From positions 11,156-75,155 of the forward strand of contig JAXEIF010000022.1 of the NCBI GenBank assembly GCA_034120015.1: a stretch of DNA of 64,000 nucleotides, in the 5' to 3' direction. The notes under the pieces were generated by a model. That model did no database searches. It was given only the letters and a program-made list of their open reading frames with translations, and was not told where the DNA came from. Each line of letters opens with the position of its first letter. Positions within the stretch are counted from its first letter, which is position 1. Of this stretch, positions 35,051 through 43,182 are shown piece after piece. Source of the DNA: CALXOJ01 sp034120015. Lineage in GTDB: Bacteria > Spirochaetota > Spirochaetia > JAFGXN01. Made by a program: the position numbers and the translations under genes.

Positions 35051-35799
35051 AACAGTTCGTTATCGATTCTTGCCCGGTTCGTGACGGAAAAGTTGTTGTC
35101 AGAGGAAAGGATTTTCATTATCTGATTCGTGTCCGGCGTTATCGTGTCGGTTCGGCCTTTCCGGTGATGGACCGGGAGGGACGGCACGCGACGGCAACGG
35201 TCACAGTCATTGCCGACGGCGAATGTGTGCTGTCGTTGGCGGCGGCAGCGGCCGAAACGCCGGCCGGCGCACAGCCGCCGTCAACGGAGGTCCGGCTGGT
35301 TCAGTGTCTGCCGAAAGCGAAAAAAATGGATGCGATTGTCAGGCAGGCGGCCGAAGCGGGCGTGGCGCGGGTGATGCCGGCGGTCAGCCGGTACTGTGTT
35401 TCACGCCCGGAAGAGGAGGCGGCCGCTTCCAAAGTGCAGCGGTGGCGGCAGATTGCGCGCGAGGCCGTGCAGCAGAGCGGCAGTGCGACGGCAACGGAAG
35501 TCGATGAAGCGCGGTCTTTGGCGGCAGTGATCGCGGCGTCGGCCGATTGCGACTGCCGGCTCTTTTTTCACCATCTGCCGATGCCGGAACGGGTCAGATT
35601 ACATGATGTTGTACCCGAGGCGTCGAAGATTGCGTTTATTATCGGCCCCGAAGGCGGTTTGGCTGATGAGGAAACAGATTTGCTGCTGAAAAGCGGTTGG
35701 CAGCCGGTTTATCTCGGTAAAAATATTTTACGTTGCGAGACGGCCCCTCTTTATGCGGCTGCGGCAATCAATATCATCTTGGAGGAATGTCGAAAATGA
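35047..35799 (+). CDS. rsmE: 16S rRNA m3U1498 methyltransferase
   Basis: 250 residues of the SPOUT-type RsmE family, which methylates N3 of U1498 in 16S rRNA using SAM. Family features are the N-terminal PUA-like domain (FHYLIRVRRYRVG), VQCLPKAKKMDAIVRQAAEAGV in the centre, and the C-terminal knot motifs FIIGPEGGLADEE and LGKNILRCETAPLYAAAAI. It overlaps ctpA by 4 bases and the following transferase gene by 4 bases. Confidence 0.95.
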   Translation: MKQFVIDSCPVRDGKVVVRGKDFHYLIRVRRYRVGSAFPVMDREGRHATATVTVIADGECVLSLAAAAAETPAGAQPPSTEVRLVQCLPKAKKMDAIVRQAAEAGVARVMPAVSRYCVSRPEEEAAASKVQRWRQIAREAVQQSGSATATEVDEARSLAAVIAASADCDCRLFFHHLPMPERVRLHDVVPEASKIAFIIGPEGGLADEETDLLLKSGWQPVYLGKNILRCETAPLYAAAAINIILEECRK

Positions 35800-36566
35800 G
35801 TGTCAACGGAGTCAGACGGGAAATTTTGCTGGGAGTTCCTGTCGATTATGTCGAAGAAGGGCAATTGAAAGAAATTATTTGGGCATTGTCGGACAACAAA
35901 GAAAGGAATTTGATTGTTTTTCTGACGTTCCGTGATTTTATGCGTGTACGTCACAATAAAAAATACAGGGAAATGGTTGAGAAAGCGGCACTGGTGATTC
36001 CGGTTTCCCGACTGATTTCGGACGGATTCCGATACTGCGGTTTTGACGAGCCGCCCCGTTTTCTGCCGTTTTCATTTATGATTCGCACATTCAAGATTTT
36101 GGAAGATCGCGGACAATCGGTTTCTTTTCTGGGCGGTACTCTGCAGGAGGTCAATGCGGCAGCGGCCAATATGAAGGCTTCTTTCCCCGCACTGAAAATC
36201 GTGGGCCGGTATAAAGGATCGTTCTCCTGTGCCGAAGAAGAAAACGGCGTTTTAACGGCTGTAAAAAAAGTTTCTCCGACTTTTTTTCTGGTCGGTGCGC
36301 GTATCCGGCACCGCTGGGAGTGGCTGGTTTCCCATATCGATGAGTTCAGCCCCGGTATTTTCGTTTACGATGAAAATATGATTGATATCATGTCGCGAAA
36401 GAAAGAGTCTCCCGATGAAAGACGATGGCAGAAACGGAAAGACAAAGGATGTTTGTTTGTTTACTGGCATTATCGTACACTTTTACGGAAATTCCGGAAG
36501 AAAAGAAGAGCCGAAGCGGTTGCCGCTTCGGCTGTAAAAGATTCGCCTGCCGATACCTCTGTTTAA
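35796..36566 (+). CDS. WecG/TagA/CpsF-family glycosyltransferase
   Basis: 256 residues. The GT26 pattern is recognisable: LGVPVDYVEEGQL at the start, an ALVIPVSRLISDG segment, VSFLGGTLQEVNAAAANM, LKIVGRYKGSF and the FFLVGARIRHRWEWL stretch. Such enzymes add ManNAc(A) or a related sugar to lipid-linked precursors of teichoic acids, enterobacterial common antigen or exopolysaccharides. The C-terminus is Lys/Arg-rich, as expected for membrane association. Of three possible starts, ATG 35796 is best: it overlaps the rsmE stop (ATGA) and sits 10 bases after GGAGG, whereas ATG 35787 is only one base from it. No other glycan genes adjoin. Confidence 0.85.
   Translation: MSVNGVRREILLGVPVDYVEEGQLKEIIWALSDNKERNLIVFLTFRDFMRVRHNKKYREMVEKAALVIPVSRLISDGFRYCGFDEPPRFLPFSFMIRTFKILEDRGQSVSFLGGTLQEVNAAAANMKASFPALKIVGRYKGSFSCAEEENGVLTAVKKVSPTFFLVGARIRHRWEWLVSHIDEFSPGIFVYDENMIDIMSRKKESPDERRWQKRKDKGCLFVYWHYRTLLRKFRKKRRAEAVAASAVKDSPADTSV
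36509..36533 (-). terminator. hairpin inside the end of the glycosyltransferase gene
   Basis: AGCCGAAGCGG pairs perfectly with CCGCTTCGGCT around TTG. On the minus strand a pyrimidine-rich CTTCTTTTCTTCC follows, so it may end the convergent nfn-thioesterase transcript while lying within a coding region. Confidence 0.5.
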
Positions 36567-36592
36567 AGTTTGTTTTCTTTTTCCCCGATTAT

Positions 36593-37336
36593 TCAAAAAT
36601 TCTGCCAAAATGTTTTGGCGGTGCAGACTTCAAAACCGTCTGCCGTACGAATTAACCGGTGCTCGCCTTCCGTTCCGTTCCACGATGTTTGGATTTCAAT
36701 TTCCTGTCGGGCATAAATTTCCGCTTTAAAGACAATGTCGACCCGCTGCAGATTTTTAGACTGTCGGAATTCGGACGGAATCGATTCGATACAGGATATC
36801 AGGTAGTTGATATTGTTGATATGACGGTTCAGATCCTGTTCGGAAGTTCTCGGTCTCCAGATATAAGAGAAGCGGTCGGTAATATTTTCTTCATCAATTT
36901 GGGAGAAACGGCCCGGTTTGACACCGGGGAGTATCGGCTGATCGATAATCAGTTCTTTTCCTTCAAAATGGTCCTGGGCAACCGGTTGTCGTGTGGTTTC
37001 GTCGATAATGACCCAGGAAGAGGTTCCTTTTGCAAGAACACGACCGCCGCTGTCTTTTGCGGTAAAATCGCGAAAAAGACGGACGCCGGTCCGGTTTAAA
37101 GCCCAGGTCGTTATTTCGACGGTTTCGTTCCATCCGGGAAGGGGCGGTTCAAAAAGAACCGACATCGCATTAACAACCCAGCCCTGATTTGTTTTTGCCA
37201 AATCGAAACCGCTCATACCGATTTGCTGCAGATAAATCGAGGCGGCATCTTGGAAATAGCTGATGATGTGATACGGTTGAATTTTTCCGTGCGTATCGAG
37301 TTCGCTGAGTCTGACTGAAAACGAATGGGTAAACAT
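36593..37336 (-). CDS. acyl-ACP thioesterase
   Basis: 247 residues of the FatA/FatB-like double hot-dog family (PF01643), releasing free fatty acids from acyl-ACP. N-terminal LSELDTHGKIQPYHIISYFQDAA and WVVNAMSVLFEPPLPGW are typical. The second half carries the catalytic NRHINNINYL block. Its ATG shares a base with the TAA of nfnB (TAATG), so it is the last gene of that operon. In bacteria lacking other release routes this enzyme sets acyl chain supply or length. Its coupling to nfnAB is unusual and may reflect NADPH use in fatty acid synthesis (inference). Confidence 0.9.
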   Translation of the reverse strand: MFTHSFSVRLSELDTHGKIQPYHIISYFQDAASIYLQQIGMSGFDLAKTNQGWVVNAMSVLFEPPLPGWNETVEITTWALNRTGVRLFRDFTAKDSGGRVLAKGTSSWVIIDETTRQPVAQDHFEGKELIIDQPILPGVKPGRFSQIDEENITDRFSYIWRPRTSEQDLNRHINNINYLISCIESIPSEFRQSKNLQRVDIVFKAEIYARQEIEIQTSWNGTEGEHRLIRTADGFEVCTAKTFWQNF

Positions 37337-38802
37337 TATTCCGATAACCGTTGATTAATTGCTTTTGCGGCTTCCCGACCCTGCCCCATGGCGGAAATAA
37401 CGGTAGCTGCCCCCGAAACAATATCGCCGCCGGCAAAGACATTTTTCCACGAGGATTCCATATCCGGACTGACAATGATGTTTCCTTTCTGATTGAATTC
37501 GATTTCCGGCGTTGTCTGCTGAATCAGCGGATTCGAACGGCTGCCGATAGCGACAATAACGGTATCAAAATCCATTAATTCTTCGCTGCCGGGAATTTCT
37601 ACGGGAGAACGGCGGCCGGATGCGTCGGGATCACCGAGCCGGTAGGATACCGTTTCGATTTGTCTGACACGTCCGTGTTCGTCTCCGAGAATGCGTTTAA
37701 TGTTTTTCAGCATAAAGAATTCGATACCTTCTTCTTTGGCATGGTGAACTTCTTCTTTACGGGCAGGCATTTCCGCTTCGGTACGACGGTAAATGACAGC
37801 AACCTTTTCGGCGCCCATCCGTACAGCGGTGCGGGCAGCATCCATGGCAACGTTGCCGCCGCCGAGAACCGCAACGCGCTCGGATGTAAACATCGGCGTC
37901 AGTGCATGTTCTTTATCATAAGCTTTCATCAGGTTGGAACGGGTCAGATATTCGTTTGCGGCAAAAACACCGATCAGGTTTTCGCCTTCGACATTGGAAA
38001 AAACGGGCAAACCCGCACCGACAGCGATAAACGCAGCATCAAAATGTTCTTTTTCCATTAAATCTTTCAGCTTTCGCGTTTTTCCGACCAAAAAGTTGGT
38101 GCGGATTTCCACTCCCATTGCCTCGAGGTTTTTGATTTCCCTGTCAACAATTGTTTTCGGTAAACGAAATTCCGGAATACCGTAAACGGTAACTCCGCCC
38201 GGTTTGTTAAATGCTTCGCAAATTACAACACGGTGTCCCGCTTTTCGGCAGTCGGCGGCACAGGTGATACCGGCCGGTCCCGAACCGACAATCAGAACCT
38301 TTTTCCCGGTTTCGGCGGCGATTTGAACAGGTTCCGGTTTGACATTGTCGGCAAGAAAACGTTCCACGCGTCCGATGGAAACAGCCTTATCAACATTTTT
38401 CAAAGCTTTTCCCATTGTGCAGTTTTTCTGGCATTGGGATTCCTGAGGGCATACCCGTCCGCACATTGCCGGCAGCAGCGAATCCCGACGAATGACTTTT
38501 AATGCTTCATCAAAGTTTTCTTTTGCGGTTTCCGCCAAAAAAGCGGGAATGTTGATATGAACCGGACAATCGGAAATACACGGCGGGTTTTTGCATTGCA
38601 GACAGCGGGTAGCCTCGATAACGGTCTGCTCTTTCGAATAGCCGAGAGCCACCTCTTTCATGTTGCGGGATCTCAGTTTCGGATCCTGATTCGGCATTTC
38701 CTGTGCGGGAATCTTCATTTTTTCGGCGGGTGTCATAGATTTCCCGGTTAAAGACCGGTAAAGCTCTTCGGTTTCCGTGCTGAAACTAATATTTTCACTC
38801 AT
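37336..38802 (-). CDS. nfnB: NfnB subunit, NADPH-dependent flavin oxidoreductase (GltD-like)
   Basis: 488 residues of the glutamate synthase small-subunit family. N-terminal double [4Fe-4S] motif (CLQCKNPPCISDC and CGRVCPQESQCQKNC), FAD-binding VLIVGSGPAGITCAAD, NADP-binding VAVLGGGNVAMDAA followed by VIYRRTEAEMPA, and FAGGDIV..VISAMGQG near the end. Because the upstream gene is the NfnA-type ferredoxin-NADP reductase subunit and overlaps by 8 bases, the pair is best read as NfnAB (electron-bifurcating NADH-dependent reduced ferredoxin:NADP+ oxidoreductase), also annotated SudAB or GltA. No large GltB subunit is present, so glutamate synthase is unlikely. Confidence 0.88.
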   Translation of the reverse strand: MSENISFSTETEELYRSLTGKSMTPAEKMKIPAQEMPNQDPKLRSRNMKEVALGYSKEQTVIEATRCLQCKNPPCISDCPVHINIPAFLAETAKENFDEALKVIRRDSLLPAMCGRVCPQESQCQKNCTMGKALKNVDKAVSIGRVERFLADNVKPEPVQIAAETGKKVLIVGSGPAGITCAADCRKAGHRVVICEAFNKPGGVTVYGIPEFRLPKTIVDREIKNLEAMGVEIRTNFLVGKTRKLKDLMEKEHFDAAFIAVGAGLPVFSNVEGENLIGVFAANEYLTRSNLMKAYDKEHALTPMFTSERVAVLGGGNVAMDAARTAVRMGAEKVAVIYRRTEAEMPARKEEVHHAKEEGIEFFMLKNIKRILGDEHGRVRQIETVSYRLGDPDASGRRSPVEIPGSEELMDFDTVIVAIGSRSNPLIQQTTPEIEFNQKGNIIVSPDMESSWKNVFAGGDIVSGAATVISAMGQGREAAKAINQRLSE

Positions 38803-39628
38803 GAGACATTCCTATTCGGCATTTATGTTCTTCTTCTTTTTTGAAAGCATTCAGACGCAGCAGCATATTGTCAAAATCAACCTGGTGGGCATCGAATTCC
38901 GGTCCATCGACACAGACAAAGCGGGTTTTGCCTCCGATGTTGACACGGCAGCCTCCGCACATTCCCGTTCCGTCAATCATAATCGTATTGAGAGAGGCCA
39001 CGGTCGGTATATTGAACGGCTTAGTTGTCAGCGCACAGAATTTCATCATAACGGCAGGTCCGATGGTTACAACGAAGTCGGGTTTTTCATTTTTCGATTC
39101 GCACATCCGTTTGAGCGGAACGGTGACGACCCCTTTTTCTCCTTTACTGCCGTCGTCGGTCACAATGATGACTTCGTCGGCGGCCGCTCTCATTTCCGGT
39201 TCGAGAATAATCAGCTCGGCGGTGCGGGCTCCGATAATGACGGTAACGCGGTTACCGGCAGCTTTCAGAGCTTTGACAATCGGGTAAAGCGGGGCGACAC
39301 CGATGCCTCCGCCGACACAAACGGCATGACCGAAGTTTTCGATATGAGTCGGGTTTCCCAGCGGGCCCAAAATATTGGCAATTTCATCGCCTTCGTTCAG
39401 TTGGGATAGAGCACGGGTGGAAGCTCCTATAGCCGAAAAAATCAGGCGAATGGTACCGGAGTCGGCATCCGCATCGGCAATTGTTAAGGGAATTCTTTCG
39501 GCAAAATCATTGTCAATCTGAACAATCACAAATTGTCCGGCTTTTCTTTCTTCGGCAATCAGAGGTGCGCAGACGGTCATATCAAAGACAGTTTCCGACA
39601 GCCGAACTTTTTTCAAAATTTTATACAT
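38795..39628 (-). CDS. nfnA: NfnA subunit, ferredoxin-NADP reductase type
   Basis: 277 residues with a flavodoxin-reductase-like FAD domain (RIPLTIADADADSGT), an NAD-binding domain (VCVGGGIGVAPLYPI, IIGARTAELIIL) and a C-terminal [2Fe-2S] site (DGTGMCGGCRV..RFVCVDGPEFDAHQVDF) containing the Asp and three Cys ligands usual for NfnA/DHOD-K-like subunits. With NfnB it would couple NADH, ferredoxin and NADPH pools in the cytoplasm. GGGGAG precedes the ATG, two bases after the upstream gene's stop. Confidence 0.9.
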   Translation of the reverse strand: MYKILKKVRLSETVFDMTVCAPLIAEERKAGQFVIVQIDNDFAERIPLTIADADADSGTIRLIFSAIGASTRALSQLNEGDEIANILGPLGNPTHIENFGHAVCVGGGIGVAPLYPIVKALKAAGNRVTVIIGARTAELIILEPEMRAAADEVIIVTDDGSKGEKGVVTVPLKRMCESKNEKPDFVVTIGPAVMMKFCALTTKPFNIPTVASLNTIMIDGTGMCGGCRVNIGGKTRFVCVDGPEFDAHQVDFDNMLLRLNAFKKEEEHKCRIGMSHE

Positions 39629-39630
39629 AT

Positions 39631-40974
39631 TTACTCCCCGGTTTGTACCGTTTGCTGAGTTCGGAGGAAAATGGTTTCTTCCGGTACTTTTATCATAATT
39701 TTTACGAAAAAGAGAGCCCGATTCGCGTCGAAAAAGGCACCTGCGTAGTAATTTTGGAAATTCGGATCCCGATTCCAGTTCAAATTGTACATCTCATACG
39801 AAAGCAGAGCCGGTAAATCATACAACAGGAAGAAGAATGTCTGACCGACAGCTTCTCCGAAGGTAACGGAAATCCGGCCGTCCGAGAATGCAAAACGGTA
39901 ATTTTCCGCACATGTATAGGATCGGTATGTTTTTCCTCCGATTGTCAGTGTGCGGTATTTCGGATAATAACGGTTGTCGAAAAGATCGTAAAATTCTTCG
40001 AAAGCGGTTTGCGGATAAGCTTCGCAGTAGGAGGCAACCATCGTTTTTCCGACATCCGTCCATCGTTTGTTATCTTTCCATTCACCGGCCGCCACCAAAA
40101 CCTGACCGCAGAAAACGGAATCGTCGCTTCCGACCGTGTAAATATCACCTTCCTTTGTGATTTGAGCTATTAACCGGTCGGCCGCTGCCGACAGAGGTGC
40201 GGAGTCGATATTCAGCCGTCGGCAGAGATCCGTAAACCCGGCTGCCTGCCGCGGTGTAAATGTGTCAAAATTGTCGTAGGCTTTTAAAAGCGGTTCGATG
40301 CTTTCCTTTCCGAATCCGGAAATGCGGGCAAGAGCCAAATCGCTAATCAGACGGCTGTTGTCGAAAACGGCCGCATCTTTATTTTCCAAAGCGGTGCGGA
40401 TACTGACGGTCGCCGCGGCCAGCTGATTCCGGCGGTTACGTTCGGCGGTTACGATATCTCCTGCACCGGACGCCGCCGCTTCAAGTCCGATTTGTCCGCG
40501 ATACGGGGCTGCCGCCCGGGCAAATTTTTCCGACGGAAAATCGGTCAGGTTTTTTTGAAGACGGTAGGCGTTCATTGCCGGCAGTTTGCTGTTGATATCG
40601 GCGAGACTCGGATTCGGATCGGAAATAAAGCGGTTATATGCGTTTCGGATAACGGCTTCGGTTACAGCCTCGTATCGGGCGACCGCTTCGAGAGAAACCG
40701 GATTGATTTCGTTTGTTTTGCTGTCGGCAATTTTTTTCTGTTTGCGGGCTTCTTCTTTTGCCAGACGTGCCGCTTCTTTGGCGGCAGCTTTGGCTGCTTT
40801 AGCGGCGGCGCGTTCGGCTCTTCGTTGTTCGGCGGCTGCCGGGTCGCGAACAAACCAGTGTTCCGGACTGATCTGCGGCAAAAGATTTTCCGAACCGAGA
40901 TATGCCGTAAAGAAGAGAAGCGAAATCAATATATAAAGACCGGGAATGAACCCCCAAAGAGATTTCCGTTTCAT
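39631..40974 (-). CDS. membrane-anchored protein of unknown function
   Basis: 447 residues, family not recognised. An N-terminal transmembrane helix (residues 9-27, FIPGLYILISLLFFTAY) is followed by an Ala/Lys/Glu/Arg-rich coiled-coil or single helix (about 48-85) and then a helical domain with Ala-rich segments up to about 270. The C-terminal 170 residues have aromatic, alpha/beta character (YTCAENYRFAFSDGRISV) and hydrophobic segments. It is the first gene of the nfnA-nfnB-thioesterase operon, only two bases before nfnA. Orientation suggests a large periplasmic domain. TTGACA and a -10 lie just before the ATG. Confidence 0.75.
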   Translation of the reverse strand: MKRKSLWGFIPGLYILISLLFFTAYLGSENLLPQISPEHWFVRDPAAAEQRRAERAAAKAAKAAAKEAARLAKEEARKQKKIADSKTNEINPVSLEAVARYEAVTEAVIRNAYNRFISDPNPSLADINSKLPAMNAYRLQKNLTDFPSEKFARAAAPYRGQIGLEAAASGAGDIVTAERNRRNQLAAATVSIRTALENKDAAVFDNSRLISDLALARISGFGKESIEPLLKAYDNFDTFTPRQAAGFTDLCRRLNIDSAPLSAAADRLIAQITKEGDIYTVGSDDSVFCGQVLVAAGEWKDNKRWTDVGKTMVASYCEAYPQTAFEEFYDLFDNRYYPKYRTLTIGGKTYRSYTCAENYRFAFSDGRISVTFGEAVGQTFFFLLYDLPALLSYEMYNLNWNRDPNFQNYYAGAFFDANRALFFVKIMIKVPEETIFLRTQQTVQTGE

Positions 40975-40983
40975 TTTCTTATC

Positions 40984-41012
40984 AGTAAATCATTTTCCGA
41001 AAAGGATGTCAA
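40984..41012 (-). promoter_or_regulatory. promoter of the nfn operon (near-leaderless)
   Basis: Minus strand perfect TTGACA (41012-41007), 17 bases, TTTACT (40989-40984), 9 bases to ATG 40974. An alternative -10 is TACTGA with a 19-base spacer. Confidence 0.5.
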
Positions 41013-41026
41013 GGGTTGTATACGGA

Positions 41027-41054
41027 GAAAGCCTTCCCTGCGGGGAAGGCTTTC
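41027..41054 (-). terminator. terminator after the sugar-binding lipoprotein
   Basis: Perfect 12-bp stem GAAAGCCTTCCC/GGGAAGGCTTTC with a TGCG loop. The pyrimidine run is short on the minus strand. Confidence 0.65.
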
Positions 41055-41062
41055 GGCGCGGA

Positions 41063-42040
41063 TTATTTTTTCAGAGGATAAATTGCTTCGATGACTTCGG
41101 GGTCGTTGAGTCTGTCTTTTGTGACGAACAAAACTCCGGTGTCAATAATTTTGGGAGGAATTTCTTTTTCGGTAATATATTTGTACAAACTGACGATGCC
41201 GTTATATCCCATCAAAAACGGATTTTGAATAATAAGCCCCTGAATGACATTTTTTTCGAGATAGGCAATTTCTTCGGCCGGGGAGTCAAATCCGATCACA
41301 TAAATATCGCCCGCTTTTCCGAGTTCCTGAACGGCCCTCGCCGTACCGATGGCGGATTCCGAATTGGTACAAAAAACGGCACGGATATCGGGATTTTCGG
41401 TATAAATTTCTTTAAACTTTTCCCGGGCGGTTTCGATCTGACCGTTACAGGAAACGGCATCCAGAACAGTGTAGCGTGCGTATTTTTTCATATCGGAAAC
41501 AAAACCTTCGACCCGTTCTGTTGTCGTTTGGGCGGTCAGGTCATTGGCGATGACGGCGACTGTTCCGTTAACGACAGCCCGTCTCATTTGAGTGGCTGCC
41601 ATAATCCCCGCGTTGATATTGTTTGTCGCAATAAAACTCAGGGCGGCATCGCTGCTGACACCGCTGTCGAATGTAATCAGAGGAATTCCCGCCTTTTTCG
41701 CTTTTTCGACGATGGGGTTCAGTTTTTCTTTGTCAATAGCCGACAACATGATGCCGTCGGCTTTCATATCAATGGCCCGTTGAACAAGTGCGATTTGATC
41801 GATGTATGCTTCCGATGTGTGCTCCTGCATTCCGTCGAAATAGTAATCGACATCCAATTCGAGTGATGCCAGATTGCAACCGTAATTGACTTTTTGCCAG
41901 TAATCGTTTCTGAAAGTCATGGCAATAACCGCAAAAAGAAGTCTGTCGGATTCTTTTTCCTGAGCGGAAACAGTATCGTTCTTCTTCTGACAAGAGAACA
42001 GTGACAGTAGTGTTACGAAAAGCAGAAAAACTTTTTTCAT
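41063..42040 (-). CDS. orphan sugar-binding lipoprotein (RbsB/Peripla_BP_4 type)
   Basis: 325 residues: lipobox LFSC (Cys at residue 17), then a type I periplasmic binding fold. Landmarks of the ribose/galactose family are the VIAMTFRNDYWQKVNYG start, ADGIMLSAIDKEKLNPIVEKA, GIPLITFDSG and DIRAVFCTNSESAIGTARAV with VIGFDSP. No ABC permease or ATPase gene adjoins, so it may feed a transporter elsewhere or act as a sensor. GGGAG precedes the ATG. It is divergent (113-bp gap) from a sigma54-type AAA+ gene, which may be a functional link. Confidence 0.88.
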   Translation of the reverse strand: MKKVFLLFVTLLSLFSCQKKNDTVSAQEKESDRLLFAVIAMTFRNDYWQKVNYGCNLASLELDVDYYFDGMQEHTSEAYIDQIALVQRAIDMKADGIMLSAIDKEKLNPIVEKAKKAGIPLITFDSGVSSDAALSFIATNNINAGIMAATQMRRAVVNGTVAVIANDLTAQTTTERVEGFVSDMKKYARYTVLDAVSCNGQIETAREKFKEIYTENPDIRAVFCTNSESAIGTARAVQELGKAGDIYVIGFDSPAEEIAYLEKNVIQGLIIQNPFLMGYNGIVSLYKYITEKEIPPKIIDTGVLFVTKDRLNDPEVIEAIYPLKK

Positions 42041-42118
42041 CGTTTTCTCCCGAATCTCCGTTTATGTATATTTTATCGGCCGTTTGAGTGTTGCGTTTAA
42101 CATAAGAAAAAATTTTTC

Positions 42119-42146
42119 TTGCGATTCGAATCTTCACGAATAAAAT
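42119..42146 (+). promoter_or_regulatory. promoter abutting the AAA+ gene (leaderless type)
   Basis: TTGCGA (42119-42124), 16 bases, TAAAAT (42141-42146), 7 bases, ATG 42154. Confidence 0.5.
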
Positions 42147-42153
42147 AATAGTG

Positions 42154-43182
42154 ATGCATAAGATTCTGATTTTGGGGAGTTGTCGCGGACTGGATCTTTA
42201 TTTTCTGATAAAAGATGAAGTAAAAATTATCCGTAAACACGGAGAAGTCGGTGCCGATGATTTAAAAGGCTTTCATGCCGTTATTGCTGATGCGGGTGAA
42301 TTACCGGTTCTGTTTACGGAACGGCTGAAGGAAATCTGCAGCCGTTTAAAGATCCCGCTTTTTTCCGAAAGCGGCGGATTCATACAAATGCTGGTTGAGA
42401 ATGCAGTTTCGTTTGAATTTCTTTCGGAAAAGGTAATGAAAACGTCCCGATCCGACGGTGAGATTTTTGTCGGAAATTCGGTCAAGATATGCGGACTGAG
42501 AGAAAAAATACAAAAACTGGCCGGTCAGGACTGTAAGATTTTTATTACCGGAGAAACGGGAACAGGAAAAGAAGTTCTGGCCGAATCGATATACCGGCAG
42601 TCGAAACGAACGGGACTTCCCTTTGTGAAAATAAACTGCGCATCAATACCGCCGTCTCTGGCCGAATCGCAAATGTTCGGAACGGAGCCGGGAGCTTATA
42701 CCGATGCGGTTTCTTATTCCGGGTTTCTGGAGAAAGCGCATAACGGAACCCTGTTTCTGGACGAAATACCCGATCTGATGGTGGATCTTCAGGCAAAATT
42801 TTTGCGGGTTTTGGAAGAAAAGGAGTTTTTCCGTATCGGCGGGAAAAAAAAGATTGCTTCGGATTTTCGCATGTTATCGGCCTCGAATCGTCCCGGGTCG
42901 GAACTTTTTCGGACACAGAAATTCCGCAGCGATTTGCTTTACCGTATTTCCGAATATATTTTGGAAATTCCGCCGTTAAGAGAACGCAGCGAAGATATTC
43001 CTCTTTTATGCCGTTTTTTTCTGCCCGAGGAAAACGGATGGAGAATTACCGATTCAGCCATGAATAAACTGATAGCATACCGCTGGCCGGGAAATGTCAG
43101 AGAACTGAAAAATGTTTTAAAACGTTCTCTGATAAATGCTTCCGGGTGCACACTGAGTGCCGACGATATTGTCTTTAATTAG
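42154..43182 (+). CDS. sigma54-type AAA+ protein lacking a DNA-binding domain
   Basis: 342 residues: a short N-terminal alpha/beta domain (1-95, receiver-like but without a clear phospho-Asp pocket) and an NtrC-family AAA+ domain. Walker A is GETGTGKE (132-139), Walker B LFLDEIPDL, followed by the R-finger region FRSDLLYRI and WPGNVRELKN. The loop that should read GAFTGA, which contacts sigma54, reads GAYTDA (180-185), with Asp for the key Gly. The protein ends right after the AAA+ C-subdomain, so there is no Fis-type HTH. It could be an activator working from solution, or a protein no longer acting on sigma54. GTG 42151 is an alternative start. Its end overlaps the convergent glycosidase pseudogene by 8 bases. 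Confidence 0.85.
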   Translation: MHKILILGSCRGLDLYFLIKDEVKIIRKHGEVGADDLKGFHAVIADAGELPVLFTERLKEICSRLKIPLFSESGGFIQMLVENAVSFEFLSEKVMKTSRSDGEIFVGNSVKICGLREKIQKLAGQDCKIFITGETGTGKEVLAESIYRQSKRTGLPFVKINCASIPPSLAESQMFGTEPGAYTDAVSYSGFLEKAHNGTLFLDEIPDLMVDLQAKFLRVLEEKEFFRIGGKKKIASDFRMLSASNRPGSELFRTQKFRSDLLYRISEYILEIPPLRERSEDIPLLCRFFLPEENGWRITDSAMNKLIAYRWPGNVRELKNVLKRSLINASGCTLSADDIVFN

